Shown here: positions 35,624 through 45,300 of the stretch, in pieces | Position numbering within the stretch: position 1 is the first letter of the stretch | Layout of the letters: the number at the start of each line of letters is the position of its first letter | Assembly (NCBI RefSeq): GCF_002995795.1 | Contig: NZ_PVXN01000031.1 | Span: 62,001-126,000 of the forward strand | DNA from: Clostridium thermopalmarium DSM 5974 | GTDB lineage: Bacteria > Bacillota > Clostridia > Clostridiales > Clostridiaceae | Length of the DNA: 64,000 nt | Reading direction: 5' to 3' | Notes under the pieces: generated by a model | Seen by the model: the letters and a program-made list of their open reading frames with translations, nothing else | Told to the model about the DNA's origin: nothing | The model's database searches: none | Program-made: the position numbers and the translations under genes

Positions 35624-38600
35624 ATGGGAAAGATTATGACTATGGATGGAAACCAAGCAGCTGCTTATGCATCTTATGCCTTTACTGAAGTTGCAGCTAT
35701 ATATCCAATAACTCCATCTTCACCCATGGCAGAAATGGTAGATGAATGGGCTGCTCATGGAAGAAAAAATATATTTGGGCAGGTAGTTAATGTAACCCAA
35801 ATGCAATCAGAAGCGGGAGCAGCAGGAGCTGTACATGGATCACTTGCAGGGGGAGCACTAACAACCACATATACTTCATCTCAAGGTTTACTTTTAATGA
35901 TACCTAATTTGTATAAAATAGCAGGAGAATTATTACCTGGAGTGCTTCATGTAAGTGCACGTGCTATTGCAACAGAAGCACTTTCAATTTTTGGAGATCA
36001 TCAAGATGTAATGGCTACTCGTCAGACGGGAGTTGCAATGCTTGCATCTTCAAGTGTTCAAGAAGCTATGGACTTAGCTTGTGTAGCTCATTTGGCCGCA
36101 ATAAAGTCAAGAATACCATTTTTACATTTCTTTGATGGATTTAGAACATCGCACGAATATAAGAAGATAGAAGCAATAGATTATGAAGATTTAGCTAGAC
36201 TTGTAGATCATGAAGCTATAAAGAAGTTTAGACAAAGAGCAACAAACCCAGAGCACCCAACACATAGAGGAACAACACAAAACCCAGACATATACTTCCA
36301 ATTAAGAGAATCAGTTAATCCATTCTATGAAGCTGTTCCTGATATTGTAGATTATTACATGAAAGAGATAAAGAATCTTACTGGCCGTGAATATCATCCA
36401 TTTGATTATTACGGAGATAAAAATGCAGAATATGTAATAGTAGCTATGGGCTCTGTTTGCGATACAATAGAAGAAGTAGTAGATTACTTGATGCAAAAAG
36501 GAGAAAAAGTTGGTGTTGTTAAGGTACATTTATATAGACCATTCTGTGAAAAATACTTCTTTAATGTATTCCCAAGCAGTGTAAAGAAAATAGCTGTTTT
36601 AGATAGAACAAAAGAACCTGGTTCTTTAGGTGAGCCACTATATCAAGATGTTATTCATTTATTTAATAATAAGGAAAACAGACCTGTAATAGTTGGTGGA
36701 AGATATGGAGTTGGTCAAAAGGATACTAGACCATCTCAAATTATAGCTGTATTTGATAATTTAAAGCAAGATAAACCTAAAGATGGATTTACTATAGGAA
36801 TAGTAGATGATGTTTCAGGTACATCACTTCCAGAAGGAGAAATAATAGATACTACTCCAGAAGGAACAATAAGTTGTAAGTTCTGGGGATTAGGTTCTGA
36901 TGGTACTGTTGGAGCAAATAAAACAGCAGTAAAAATAATTGGGGATCATACGGATTTACATGTTCAAGCTTATTTCTCTTATGATAGTAAAAAGTCAGGT
37001 GGTACTACTGTTTCACACCTAAGATTTGGTAAGAAGCCTATAAAATCTCCTTATTTAGTTTATGATGCACACTATATAGCATGTCATAACAGAGCTTTTA
37101 TATATAACTATGATATACTAAAGGGATTAAAACCAAATGGAGTATTTGTGCTTAATTGTCCATGGAATGAAGATGAGTTAGAGGAAAAAATACCAGCATC
37201 TATAAGAAGATATATTGCACAAAAAAATATAAGATTTTATATTATTGATGCAGTAAAAATAGCATCAGAAATAGGACTTGGAAACAGAATAAATATGATA
37301 ATGCAAGCAGCTTTCTTTAAGTTAGCTAATATAATACCAGTAGAAGACGCTGTAAAATATCTTAAAGAATCTGTAGTAAAGGTATATGGTAAAAAGGGTA
37401 AAAATATAGTAGATATGAACCAGGCTGCCATAGATAGAGGTATAGAAGGACTTGTTGAGGTTAAGGTTCCAGAATCTTGGGCTAATGCTGAGGAAGAAGA
37501 AAAGAAATTCCCAATTAAAGATGAACCAGACTTTGTTAAAAACATTCAAAGACCTATGGCTAGAATGGAAGGAGATGAGCTTCCTGTAAGTGCCTTCAAA
37601 GGAATGGAAGACGGATTATTCCCTAATGGGACTACAGCTTATGAAAAACGTGGAATTGCTGTAATGATACCAGAATGGCAGATTGATAAATGTATTCAAT
37701 GTAATCAATGCTCTTATATTTGTCCACATGCTACTATAAGACCATTCCTTCTTGATGAGGATGAAGTAAAGAAAAAACCAGATACATTTAAAACTAAGCA
37801 AGCAACTGGTAAAGGTTTAGAGAAATATCAATATCGTATTCAAGTTGCTCCAATGGATTGTACTGGATGTGGAAACTGTGCAGATGTTTGTCCAGCTCCA
37901 GGCAAAGCTTTAATAATGAAACCTGCAGAACATGAAATGGAGATGGAATCAGAAAACTGGGAATTTGCAACTACTATAATTCCAAAAGAAGATGCTATGG
38001 ATCCAACAACATTAAAGGGAAGTCAATTTAGAAGACCTCTTCTTGAGTTCAATGGTGCTTGCCCTGGATGTGGTGAAACACCATATATTAGACTCCTAAC
38101 TCAATTATTTGGAGATAGAATGATGATAGCTAATGCTACAGGATGTTCTTCAATCTGGGGAGCTAGTGCGCCATCTATGGCTTATACTACTAATGCTGAA
38201 GGAAAAGGTCCAGCTTGGGGAAACTCATTATTTGAAGATAATGCAGAATATGGATATGGTATGTTCTTAGCAGTTAAGCAAATAAGAAATAAATTAGCAG
38301 ATTTAATGAAAGCAGCTATAGATAGCAATATACATGAAGAAATAAAAGAAGCTTGCCATGAATGGCTTCAATCTAAAGATGATGGTGATGCTTCAAAAGT
38401 TGCATCTGCAAGATTGTTAGAGGTATTAAAGAAACACAAAGATCATGAAGGTGCAGAAAATGAAATAATTAGGCAAATTCTTGAATATAAGGATTACTTG
38501 GTTAAGAAATCTCAATGGATTATAGGTGGAGACGGATGGGCTTATGATATTGGATATGGAGGTCTTGATGAAGTTCTTGCTTTAGGTGAGGATGTAAATA

Positions 38601-39163
38601 TATTTGTAATGGACACAGAAGTATATTCTAATACTGGAGGTCAAGCTTCAAAATCAACACCTATAGGTGCTGTTGCAAAATTTGCAGCTGGAGGAAAGAG
38701 AATAAAGAAAAAGGATCTTGGGCTTATGGCTATGACTTATGGTTATGTATATGTGGCTCAAATAGCCATGGGTGCTAATATGAATCAAACTATAAAAGCT
38801 ATAATAGAAGCAGAAAGATATAAGGGACCTTCACTTATAATAGCTTATGCACCATGTATTAATCATGGTATAAGAACTGGTATGGGAACTAGCATAATGG
38901 AAGAGAAAAAAGCTGTAGAAGCAGGATATTGGCATCTATATAGGTATAATCCTATGCTAAAGGAAAGTGGAAAGAATCCATTTAAGCTAGAATCTAAAGA
39001 ACCTACTAAGTCTTATAGAGACTTTATAAATGGAGAAATCAGATATACATCTTTAGCTAATGTGTTCCCAGATATTGCAGAAAATCTATATGCAGAAGCA
39101 GAAAAGCAAGCTAAAGAAAAATATAGAGTTTATAAGACTTTGGAGGATTGCGGATACCTATAA
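35624..39163 (+). CDS. nifJ: Pyruvate:ferredoxin (flavodoxin) oxidoreductase
   Basis: 1179 residues, single-chain PFOR of anaerobes: pyruvate plus CoA to acetyl-CoA, CO2 and reduced ferredoxin. The N-terminus binds pyruvate (NQAAAYASYAFTEVAAIYPI, TPSSPMAE). Two 4Fe-4S clusters are held by CIQCNQCSYICP (from C690) and CTGCGNCADVCP (from C746). The thiamine-diphosphate domain has CPGCGETPY, GGDGWAYDIGYGG and VYSNTGGQASKSTP. AGGAGG lies 7 bases before the ATG and a strong terminator follows. Length is normal. It links the pyruvate made by the sugar-acid pathways to energy conservation. Confidence 0.97.
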   Translation: MGKIMTMDGNQAAAYASYAFTEVAAIYPITPSSPMAEMVDEWAAHGRKNIFGQVVNVTQMQSEAGAAGAVHGSLAGGALTTTYTSSQGLLLMIPNLYKIAGELLPGVLHVSARAIATEALSIFGDHQDVMATRQTGVAMLASSSVQEAMDLACVAHLAAIKSRIPFLHFFDGFRTSHEYKKIEAIDYEDLARLVDHEAIKKFRQRATNPEHPTHRGTTQNPDIYFQLRESVNPFYEAVPDIVDYYMKEIKNLTGREYHPFDYYGDKNAEYVIVAMGSVCDTIEEVVDYLMQKGEKVGVVKVHLYRPFCEKYFFNVFPSSVKKIAVLDRTKEPGSLGEPLYQDVIHLFNNKENRPVIVGGRYGVGQKDTRPSQIIAVFDNLKQDKPKDGFTIGIVDDVSGTSLPEGEIIDTTPEGTISCKFWGLGSDGTVGANKTAVKIIGDHTDLHVQAYFSYDSKKSGGTTVSHLRFGKKPIKSPYLVYDAHYIACHNRAFIYNYDILKGLKPNGVFVLNCPWNEDELEEKIPASIRRYIAQKNIRFYIIDAVKIASEIGLGNRINMIMQAAFFKLANIIPVEDAVKYLKESVVKVYGKKGKNIVDMNQAAIDRGIEGLVEVKVPESWANAEEEEKKFPIKDEPDFVKNIQRPMARMEGDELPVSAFKGMEDGLFPNGTTAYEKRGIAVMIPEWQIDKCIQCNQCSYICPHATIRPFLLDEDEVKKKPDTFKTKQATGKGLEKYQYRIQVAPMDCTGCGNCADVCPAPGKALIMKPAEHEMEMESENWEFATTIIPKEDAMDPTTLKGSQFRRPLLEFNGACPGCGETPYIRLLTQLFGDRMMIANATGCSSIWGASAPSMAYTTNAEGKGPAWGNSLFEDNAEYGYGMFLAVKQIRNKLADLMKAAIDSNIHEEIKEACHEWLQSKDDGDASKVASARLLEVLKKHKDHEGAENEIIRQILEYKDYLVKKSQWIIGGDGWAYDIGYGGLDEVLALGEDVNIFVMDTEVYSNTGGQASKSTPIGAVAKFAAGGKRIKKKDLGLMAMTYGYVYVAQIAMGANMNQTIKAIIEAERYKGPSLIIAYAPCINHGIRTGMGTSIMEEKKAVEAGYWHLYRYNPMLKESGKNPFKLESKEPTKSYRDFINGEIRYTSLANVFPDIAENLYAEAEKQAKEKYRVYKTLEDCGYL

Positions 39164-39201
39164 TAGGTTAGAGATTATTTAAGTTTAAAATTATATTAAA
39201 A

Positions 39202-39251
39202 AAATAAGAAAGCCATAAGAGTAATAACATACTTTTATGGCTTTCTTATTT
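39202..39251. terminator. Terminator between nifJ and convergent small genes
   Basis: AAATAAGAAAGCCATAAG (39202-39219) pairs with CTTTTATGGCTTTCTTATTT (39232-39251), with one bulge; T- and A-rich flanks allow use in both directions. Confidence 0.85.
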
Positions 39252-39280
39252 AATTACTAGCAATTAGTATTTACAAGAAG

Positions 39281-39448
39281 CTACTTTTCGTTCTCTTCTA
39301 CCCAGTCTTTAGCCTCCCATACTTCAAACTCGCTTGGCTTAGTTACTTGAGATACAGGCTTTGTATCCTTTATGTTAGCCCAAGCAGCTGTTTCATGACG
39401 CTCAATAGGCATTGACATAAACTGTTCTTTATACTTGTTATCTGACAT
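39281..39448 (-). CDS. DUF3787-type small protein, copy 1
   Basis: 55 residues, MSDNKYKEQFMSMPIERHET... ending AKDWVEENEK. AAAGGAGG precedes the ATG at 39448. It is about 80 % identical to the product of the gene immediately upstream on the same strand, so the pair arose by tandem duplication. Proteins of this size and sequence, found in clostridia, belong as I recall to DUF3787; function unknown. Confidence 0.82.
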   Translation of the reverse strand: MSDNKYKEQFMSMPIERHETAAWANIKDTKPVSQVTKPSEFEVWEAKDWVEENEK

Positions 39449-39479
39449 TAGTAAACCTCCTTTATTAAAATAAAAACAG

Positions 39480-39647
39480 CTATTTTTCGTTTTCTTCCAC
39501 CCAGTCTTTAGCTTCCCAGATTTGAAACTCGCTTGGAATAGTAACTTGAGAAATTGGCTTGAACTCCTCTATGTTAGCCCAAGAAGCAGTTTCATGATGT
39601 TCTATAGGTATTGACATGAAACGTTCTTTATATTTATTGTCAGACAT
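39480..39647 (-). CDS. DUF3787-type small protein, copy 2
   Basis: 55 residues, MSDNKYKERFMSIPIEHHET... ending AKDWVEENEK, the same length as the neighbouring copy and differing at scattered positions, mostly in the middle (IEEFKPISQVTIPSEFQ against IKDTKPVSQVTKPSEFE). AAGGAGG lies before the ATG at 39647. No promoter could be assigned with confidence. Confidence 0.82.
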   Translation of the reverse strand: MSDNKYKERFMSIPIEHHETASWANIEEFKPISQVTIPSEFQIWEAKDWVEENEK

Positions 39648-39801
39648 AATTATATACCTCCTTCATATTTAGTATTTCAAACTATATCTAAATTTATAAA
39701 ATTAAATATTTATTATGTATGAATAATTTTTTGCTATTGTTCAAAAAATGGTGACATAATAAGAAAAATGCTCAGTATTTTTTAAACGGAGGAGGTAAAT
39801 A

Positions 39802-41139
39802 ATGTTGTTTCAAGGAATAATAAGAAGTTTGATAAACAGTGCATCAGATGAGATGATGGAAAGAATGCTTAAAGATCAGTACAATGAAAATCTTTTTGTA
39901 ATGGCTACAGCGGCTCAAAAACTTACCCTAAGGGCCATTATTGAAGCGTCGATGAGAGCACAGTCAGGTCAAGTTTTAAAAAGGGCTTATGGAAGTCCTA
40001 ATGTGCAGTCACCTTGGGAAAAGTTGTTTTTAAGTCCAACTCAGCTTTTTTCATTACCTACAGATGATAAATCACCAATAAATACAGGAATTACTATTGG
40101 TAAAAATGCAAAAGCACCTTTAGAACTTTCTATGCCAATCATGATTACAGGTATGTCCTATGGAGGTTCTTTAAGTTTAAAAGCAAAAATAGCTTTAGCT
40201 AAAGGAGCAACTCTTGCAGGTACATGTACAAATACAGGGGAATCAGCACTTTCAAATGAAGAAAGGGAAGCTGCTAAATATTTAATAGGACAATATCATC
40301 GTGGTGAATGGATGAATACAGAAGAACAGTTATCAAAGCTTGATGCAATTGAAGTTCAGCTAGGTCAAGGTGCTTGGGGAGGAGCAGTTCCATCTGTAAC
40401 CAGTGGAGAAAAAATTGATGAGCACCTAAGAAGTACTTGGCATCTTAATGAAGGAGAAGATGCTGTGCTAAAGGCAAGACTTACTGGAGTGAACACAACG
40501 CAGGATATAATAAACTTATTAAATGGATTAAAGGAAAAGTATGATGTTCCAGTTGGAATTAAGATTGCAGCTACTCATTATATAGAAAAAGAACTAGATG
40601 TAATATTGAAAACCAATGTAGATTATATAGTGATTGATGGAGCTGAAGGAGGAACAGCAGTAGCACCTCCAACTCTTGAAGATGATATGGGACTTCCAAC
40701 TCTATATGCTATTGCAAGAGCTGCAAAGTATTTAGAAATGAAAGGAGTAAAGGACAAATATGATTTAATAGCAGCAGGTGGACTTAAAACGCCAGGCCAG
40801 TTCTTAAAAGCTTTAGCTCTAGGTGCAAATGCAGTATATATTGGATCTATTGCATTAGTGGCAATGCTTCAAGATCAATCAGTAAATGCAACGCCGGCAG
40901 AACCTACTCCTCAACTAGTGGTTTATGACGGAAAACTTACTGAAGACTTAGACATAGAAAGGGGAGCTAATAATCTTAATAATTTTCTAAATTCATGCGT
41001 AGAAGAAATGAAATTAGCCCTTATAGCCATGGGAAAGACAAGTTTTTCGGAATTGTCCATAAATGATTTAGTTACAGTAGATAAGGATATTTCAGACAGC
41101 TTAGGAATTGCATATGCAGGACTTTCATATTTGGAATAA
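39802..41139 (+). CDS. GltB-like FMN-binding domain protein
   Basis: 445 residues related to the synthase domain of glutamate synthase (TIM barrel, FMN). Landmarks are MPIMITGMSYGGSLSLKAKI, IVIDGAEGGTAVAPP and AAGGLKTPGQFLKALALGANAVYIGS. It lacks the amidotransferase and GXGXG domains of full-length GltB, and no 3Fe-4S cysteine motif is visible in the usual place. Stand-alone proteins of this type occur in anaerobes and archaea; the electron partner and true reaction are not known. GGAGGAGG precedes the ATG. Confidence 0.83.
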   Translation: MLFQGIIRSLINSASDEMMERMLKDQYNENLFVMATAAQKLTLRAIIEASMRAQSGQVLKRAYGSPNVQSPWEKLFLSPTQLFSLPTDDKSPINTGITIGKNAKAPLELSMPIMITGMSYGGSLSLKAKIALAKGATLAGTCTNTGESALSNEEREAAKYLIGQYHRGEWMNTEEQLSKLDAIEVQLGQGAWGGAVPSVTSGEKIDEHLRSTWHLNEGEDAVLKARLTGVNTTQDIINLLNGLKEKYDVPVGIKIAATHYIEKELDVILKTNVDYIVIDGAEGGTAVAPPTLEDDMGLPTLYAIARAAKYLEMKGVKDKYDLIAAGGLKTPGQFLKALALGANAVYIGSIALVAMLQDQSVNATPAEPTPQLVVYDGKLTEDLDIERGANNLNNFLNSCVEEMKLALIAMGKTSFSELSINDLVTVDKDISDSLGIAYAGLSYLE

Positions 41140-41145
41140 TTGTAA

Positions 41146-41172
41146 AAATGCGTATCATTTTTCTTAAGTGGA
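41146..41172 (-). repeat. Fragment shared with the tail of repeat copy C
   Basis: On the minus strand this reads ATCCACTTAAGAAAAATG, then a hairpin ending in CGCATTTTT, like 34320-34350. Together with the stem at 41173 it forms the intergenic end of the GltB-like gene. Confidence 0.5.
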
Positions 41173-41203
41173 TAAGTGGAGGCACATGCGGTACCTCCAC
41201 TTA
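41173..41203. terminator. Hairpin between convergent genes
   Basis: TAAGTGGAGG (41173-41182) pairs perfectly with CCTCCACTTA (41194-41203); AT-rich flanks on both sides. Confidence 0.65.
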
Positions 41204-41236
41204 GAAATATTTTATGTTGCAAAAAATTTCTAAGTA

Positions 41237-42091
41237 CTAGCTGCTTGTGCTTTTTCCACCGTTCACATGTATAACCTGTCCTGTAACATAAGAGGAATCT
41301 TCAGAAGCTAGATATACATATGCTGGAGCAAGTTCTGCAGGCTGTCCAGCACGACCAAGAGGAGTGTCTAATCCAAATTTTGCCACCTCATCTTTTGAAA
41401 AGCTAGAAGGAATTAAGGGAGTCCATATAGGTCCAGGGGCTACAGCATTTACCCTTATTCCTTTATCTGCCAGGTTTAAAGCTAGGGAACGAGTTAGAGC
41501 CGAGATCGCTCCCTTTGTTGCCGAGTAATCGATGAGAGTCTTATGTCCTTCATAAGCTGTTACAGAACTGGTATTGACTATAGTGTTTCCTTGTTTCATA
41601 TGAGGCAAAGCTGCTTTTATGAGATAGAATATAGAAAATATATTTGTACTAAATGTATGATGAAGTTGTTCAGTTGTTATGTCAGTTATGCTATTTTGAG
41701 GATATTGAACACCGGCATTATTTACTAAGATATCAATATGCTTAAATTCTTTTAGGGTTTCGTCAACTATAGTACGACAAAAAGACTCATCGCTTACATC
41801 GCCCTTTACAAGAAGACATTTTCTACCTTTATTTTCTATTAGGTATTTGGTTTCCTCTGCGTCTACATCTTCATTAAGATATGCGATAGTAATATCTGCT
41901 CCTTCATCTGCAAAGGCTAGAGCAACAGCTTTTCCAATTCCGCTATCGCCTCCCGTGATTATAGCAACTTTGTTTAATAACTTTCCGCTTTTTTTATAAG
42001 AAGGGTTTTGAGATATAGGTCTTGGATTCATTAGAGTTTCAAGACCAGGTTGACTATCTTGATGCTGTGGTTGAAAATAAACAGGATACAT
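41237..42091 (-). CDS. SDR oxidoreductase (general-stress GSP39/YhdF type)
   Basis: 284 residues of the classical short-chain dehydrogenase family. NAD(P)-binding VAIITGGDSGIGKAVALAFA, NNAGVQYPQ and the catalytic YSATKGA (Tyr-Lys) with upstream Ser in NTSSVTAYEG are intact. The 40-residue N-terminal extension with HQDSQPGLETLMNPRPI is typical of the YhdF/YhxC group of stress-induced SDRs. GAGGTGAGAAG precedes the ATG at 42091. Substrate unknown. Confidence 0.9.
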   Translation of the reverse strand: MYPVYFQPQHQDSQPGLETLMNPRPISQNPSYKKSGKLLNKVAIITGGDSGIGKAVALAFADEGADITIAYLNEDVDAEETKYLIENKGRKCLLVKGDVSDESFCRTIVDETLKEFKHIDILVNNAGVQYPQNSITDITTEQLHHTFSTNIFSIFYLIKAALPHMKQGNTIVNTSSVTAYEGHKTLIDYSATKGAISALTRSLALNLADKGIRVNAVAPGPIWTPLIPSSFSKDEVAKFGLDTPLGRAGQPAELAPAYVYLASEDSSYVTGQVIHVNGGKSTSS

Positions 42092-42323
42092 AACTTCTCA
42101 CCTCTACATTAAATTTAGCAGTTATGCTTACTTTATTTATTGTTTTTTTTAGCTACTTTTTTTATACATCATATCTGAAGATAAAATAAATACTAAAAAC
42201 ATTTGAATATATATTACAAATATTTAAATTATATGTAATATATAGTATAATATAAATAAATGTGTTTTAATCTAATTTAATATAAAATAAGATATATAAT
42301 CGTAAAGTGGCAGGGGGAGTAAC

Positions 42324-45300
42324 ATGGAAATCGATAATGATATGGATAATATAAGTTTAGAAGATATAATTTTGATGGAAAAGTCTTTAGAGTTAGAAAA
42401 GTTTTTAAAAATTGCTTTAGAAGTAGTTGATGAAATAGAAGAATATAATAAAAAAAATGTGATTTATGGATATGTTAACCCCAAGAATATCATAATCTAT
42501 AAGAATATGAATAAGGTGAAGCTACTAGATTTTGAGCATATAGATAATGATATTAGCTATAATATACTGTATATGTCACCAGAACAAATAGGCAAAATAG
42601 GGAATGAGGTAGACTATAGAACTGATTTTTATTCTTTCGGAGTAACTCTTTATAGAGCTATTACAGGTATTGTTCCCATAAAAGGAAATAATGAAATGGA
42701 ACTTACATATTCTCTTGTTGCTAAAAATCCTATACCACCACATTTGATGAATCCTAACATACCAGTTGTAGTTTCTAAAATAATAATGAAGCTTTTATCA
42801 AAAGATCCAGAGGATAGATATAAAAGCAGCTATGGAATTAGAAGCGATTTATCAAAGTGTTGTATATCTTTACTAGATAAAGGATACATAGAGGAATTTA
42901 ACATTTGTGAAAATGATATATCTGATAAGTTTAAGTTTACTAACAAAATATATGGAAGAGATAAAGAAATAGAAGAAATAATGAATAAATATTTTAGGGC
43001 ATGCAATGGTGAGTTACAGGTTGTATATTTGACTGGTTCAGAAGGGATGGGAAAAACAACTATAATAAAAGAAATTCGAAGTAGGGTGATTAAAGAAGGA
43101 GGAACATTTGTATCTGGAAAATGCGATAAATATAGTACTTCACCTTATGCACCTCTAATCCAATCGACGAGAGAGTTAGTTATAAAGCTATTAATGGCTA
43201 GCAAAGAAAGATTAAAAGAAATAAAGAAAAAGATATTAGAAGCTGTGGGGGATAATGGTCAAATTATAATTGATGTAATTCCGGAGGTAGAATATATTAT
43301 AGGGAAACAACCACCAATAGAGTTTGTATCTCATTCGGAATTGGAGAATAAATTTAATAGAGTTTTTGGAAAATTTTTTAAGTCGCTTTTGTGTAAGGAA
43401 TATCCAGTAGTAATGTTTTGGGATGACTTACAATGGGCTGATGCAGCTACAATTAATGCTATATCTATGCACGGATTTGATAAAGAAAATAAATATTTAC
43501 TTATAATAGGAAGTTTTAGAGAAGAGGAAGATGGAAGAAACATACATTTGCAAAGTATTTTAAACGAAAATGCTAATTCAATAAATATAACTAACATTAG
43601 ATTAAATCCATTAGATAAAAAAAGTATAAAAGATTTAGTATGTGATACTTTATATTGCAGCAAGGAGAGGACCACTGAGCTAACAAAATTAATAAGTTTA
43701 AGAACAGGTGGAAATCCTCTATTTATAAAAATGTTGTTAGATACCTTACACTCAGAAGGAATACTAAAATTTAATTATGAAATAAATCAATGGACTTGGG
43801 ATATTGATTCGGTTAAGAGTGTAGGAATATACAATAGTGTATTGGATTTAATTATAAAGAAAATAGAAAAGCTTCCAAATAAAACTCAAGAGATTTTGCA
43901 AATAGCATCTTGTATAGGTATAGAATTTGAGTTGGGTATCTTAGGTAAAATTATGAATAAAACTTTAAATGAGATTTATAGTTGCATTATGCCTGCCATA
44001 AAAGAAGGAATAATTGTTTCAGAGATAAACTATATAAAAAGTTACTATTTGGAGCATAAGAATAGTTATATCTATAGATTTGCTCATAATCAAATACATA
44101 GACAGATTTATAACCATATAAATAAAGAGATAAAAATGCAATATCATTATATGATAGGTACTACTTTGCAAAATAGTGGAGATGAGAAGAGAATTTTTCA
44201 GATTGTAAGTCAACTTAATAGAGCTTTTAAATTAATAATAAAAAAGGAGGATATTCACAACTTAATAAAACTTAATCTTATTGCAGGAAAAAAAGCTAAA
44301 AAATCTGCAGCTCATGAAGTTGCGTTGAAGTATTTTAGAATAGGATATAAGTTGCTTAAAGAAGATAGTTGGATTACTAACTATAGCTTAGCATATGATA
44401 TAAGTTCAGAGCTTGCAGAAAGTGAGTATATGAATAGAAACGTTCAAAGAGCAGATAGATTAATAAAGGTAATTTTAGAACATGCTAAAACAAATATGGA
44501 AATAGCTAGAGTTTATAACATGAAAATACATGTAGATATTTATTTTGGCAAATATAAAGAGGCGGTAGAAACAGGAATAGAAGGATTAAGATTATTTGGA
44601 GTTAAGATCCCTAAAAGAATACACTGGTTTAAAATATTTATTGAGGCAGTTAAGGTTTATTGGAATTTAAAAGGGAAAAATATATACAGTATATTTAAAA
44701 AAGATTTAATAGATAAAAGATGTATAAATCAAGTAGAAATAAAAAAATTGTTATCTAATATAAGAATTGCTACTTTTTTAAGTAATAAAAAGTTATTTTT
44801 CTTAACTGTACTGAAGGAAACTAATATTGTATTAAAATATGGAAGTTTAAAAAATAGATATTTTACAAATATAGGATATGGCATTTTTTTGAGTTTGATT
44901 GGAAGATATAAGAAAAGTCTTAAATTTGGATTGATGGACTTGGAAGCCTGTAAGAATGATAAGCATGCTCTCAGCAATTCTCTTATGGGCTTTAGTGGTT
45001 TTATTTTACCTTGGACGGAGAAATTTGAAACCGTATTAGAATATTTGGAAAAAGCTTATAATACTTGTATAGAATCTGGAGAAATTTTATTAAGTGTATG
45101 TACTGCTAGTAATATAGTAGCCATTTCTTATATAAAAGGAGATGAATTAGGGCATTTATACGAAACTATTAAAAAATATATAAAGACAACAAATAAGTCT
45201 AGAAATCAAATAAACCGCCAAATTTTTCTTATTAAAAATATTATAGAAGATTTAATGGGAGAAACCTGCCATGTAATGAATTGTAAACCATATAATGATT

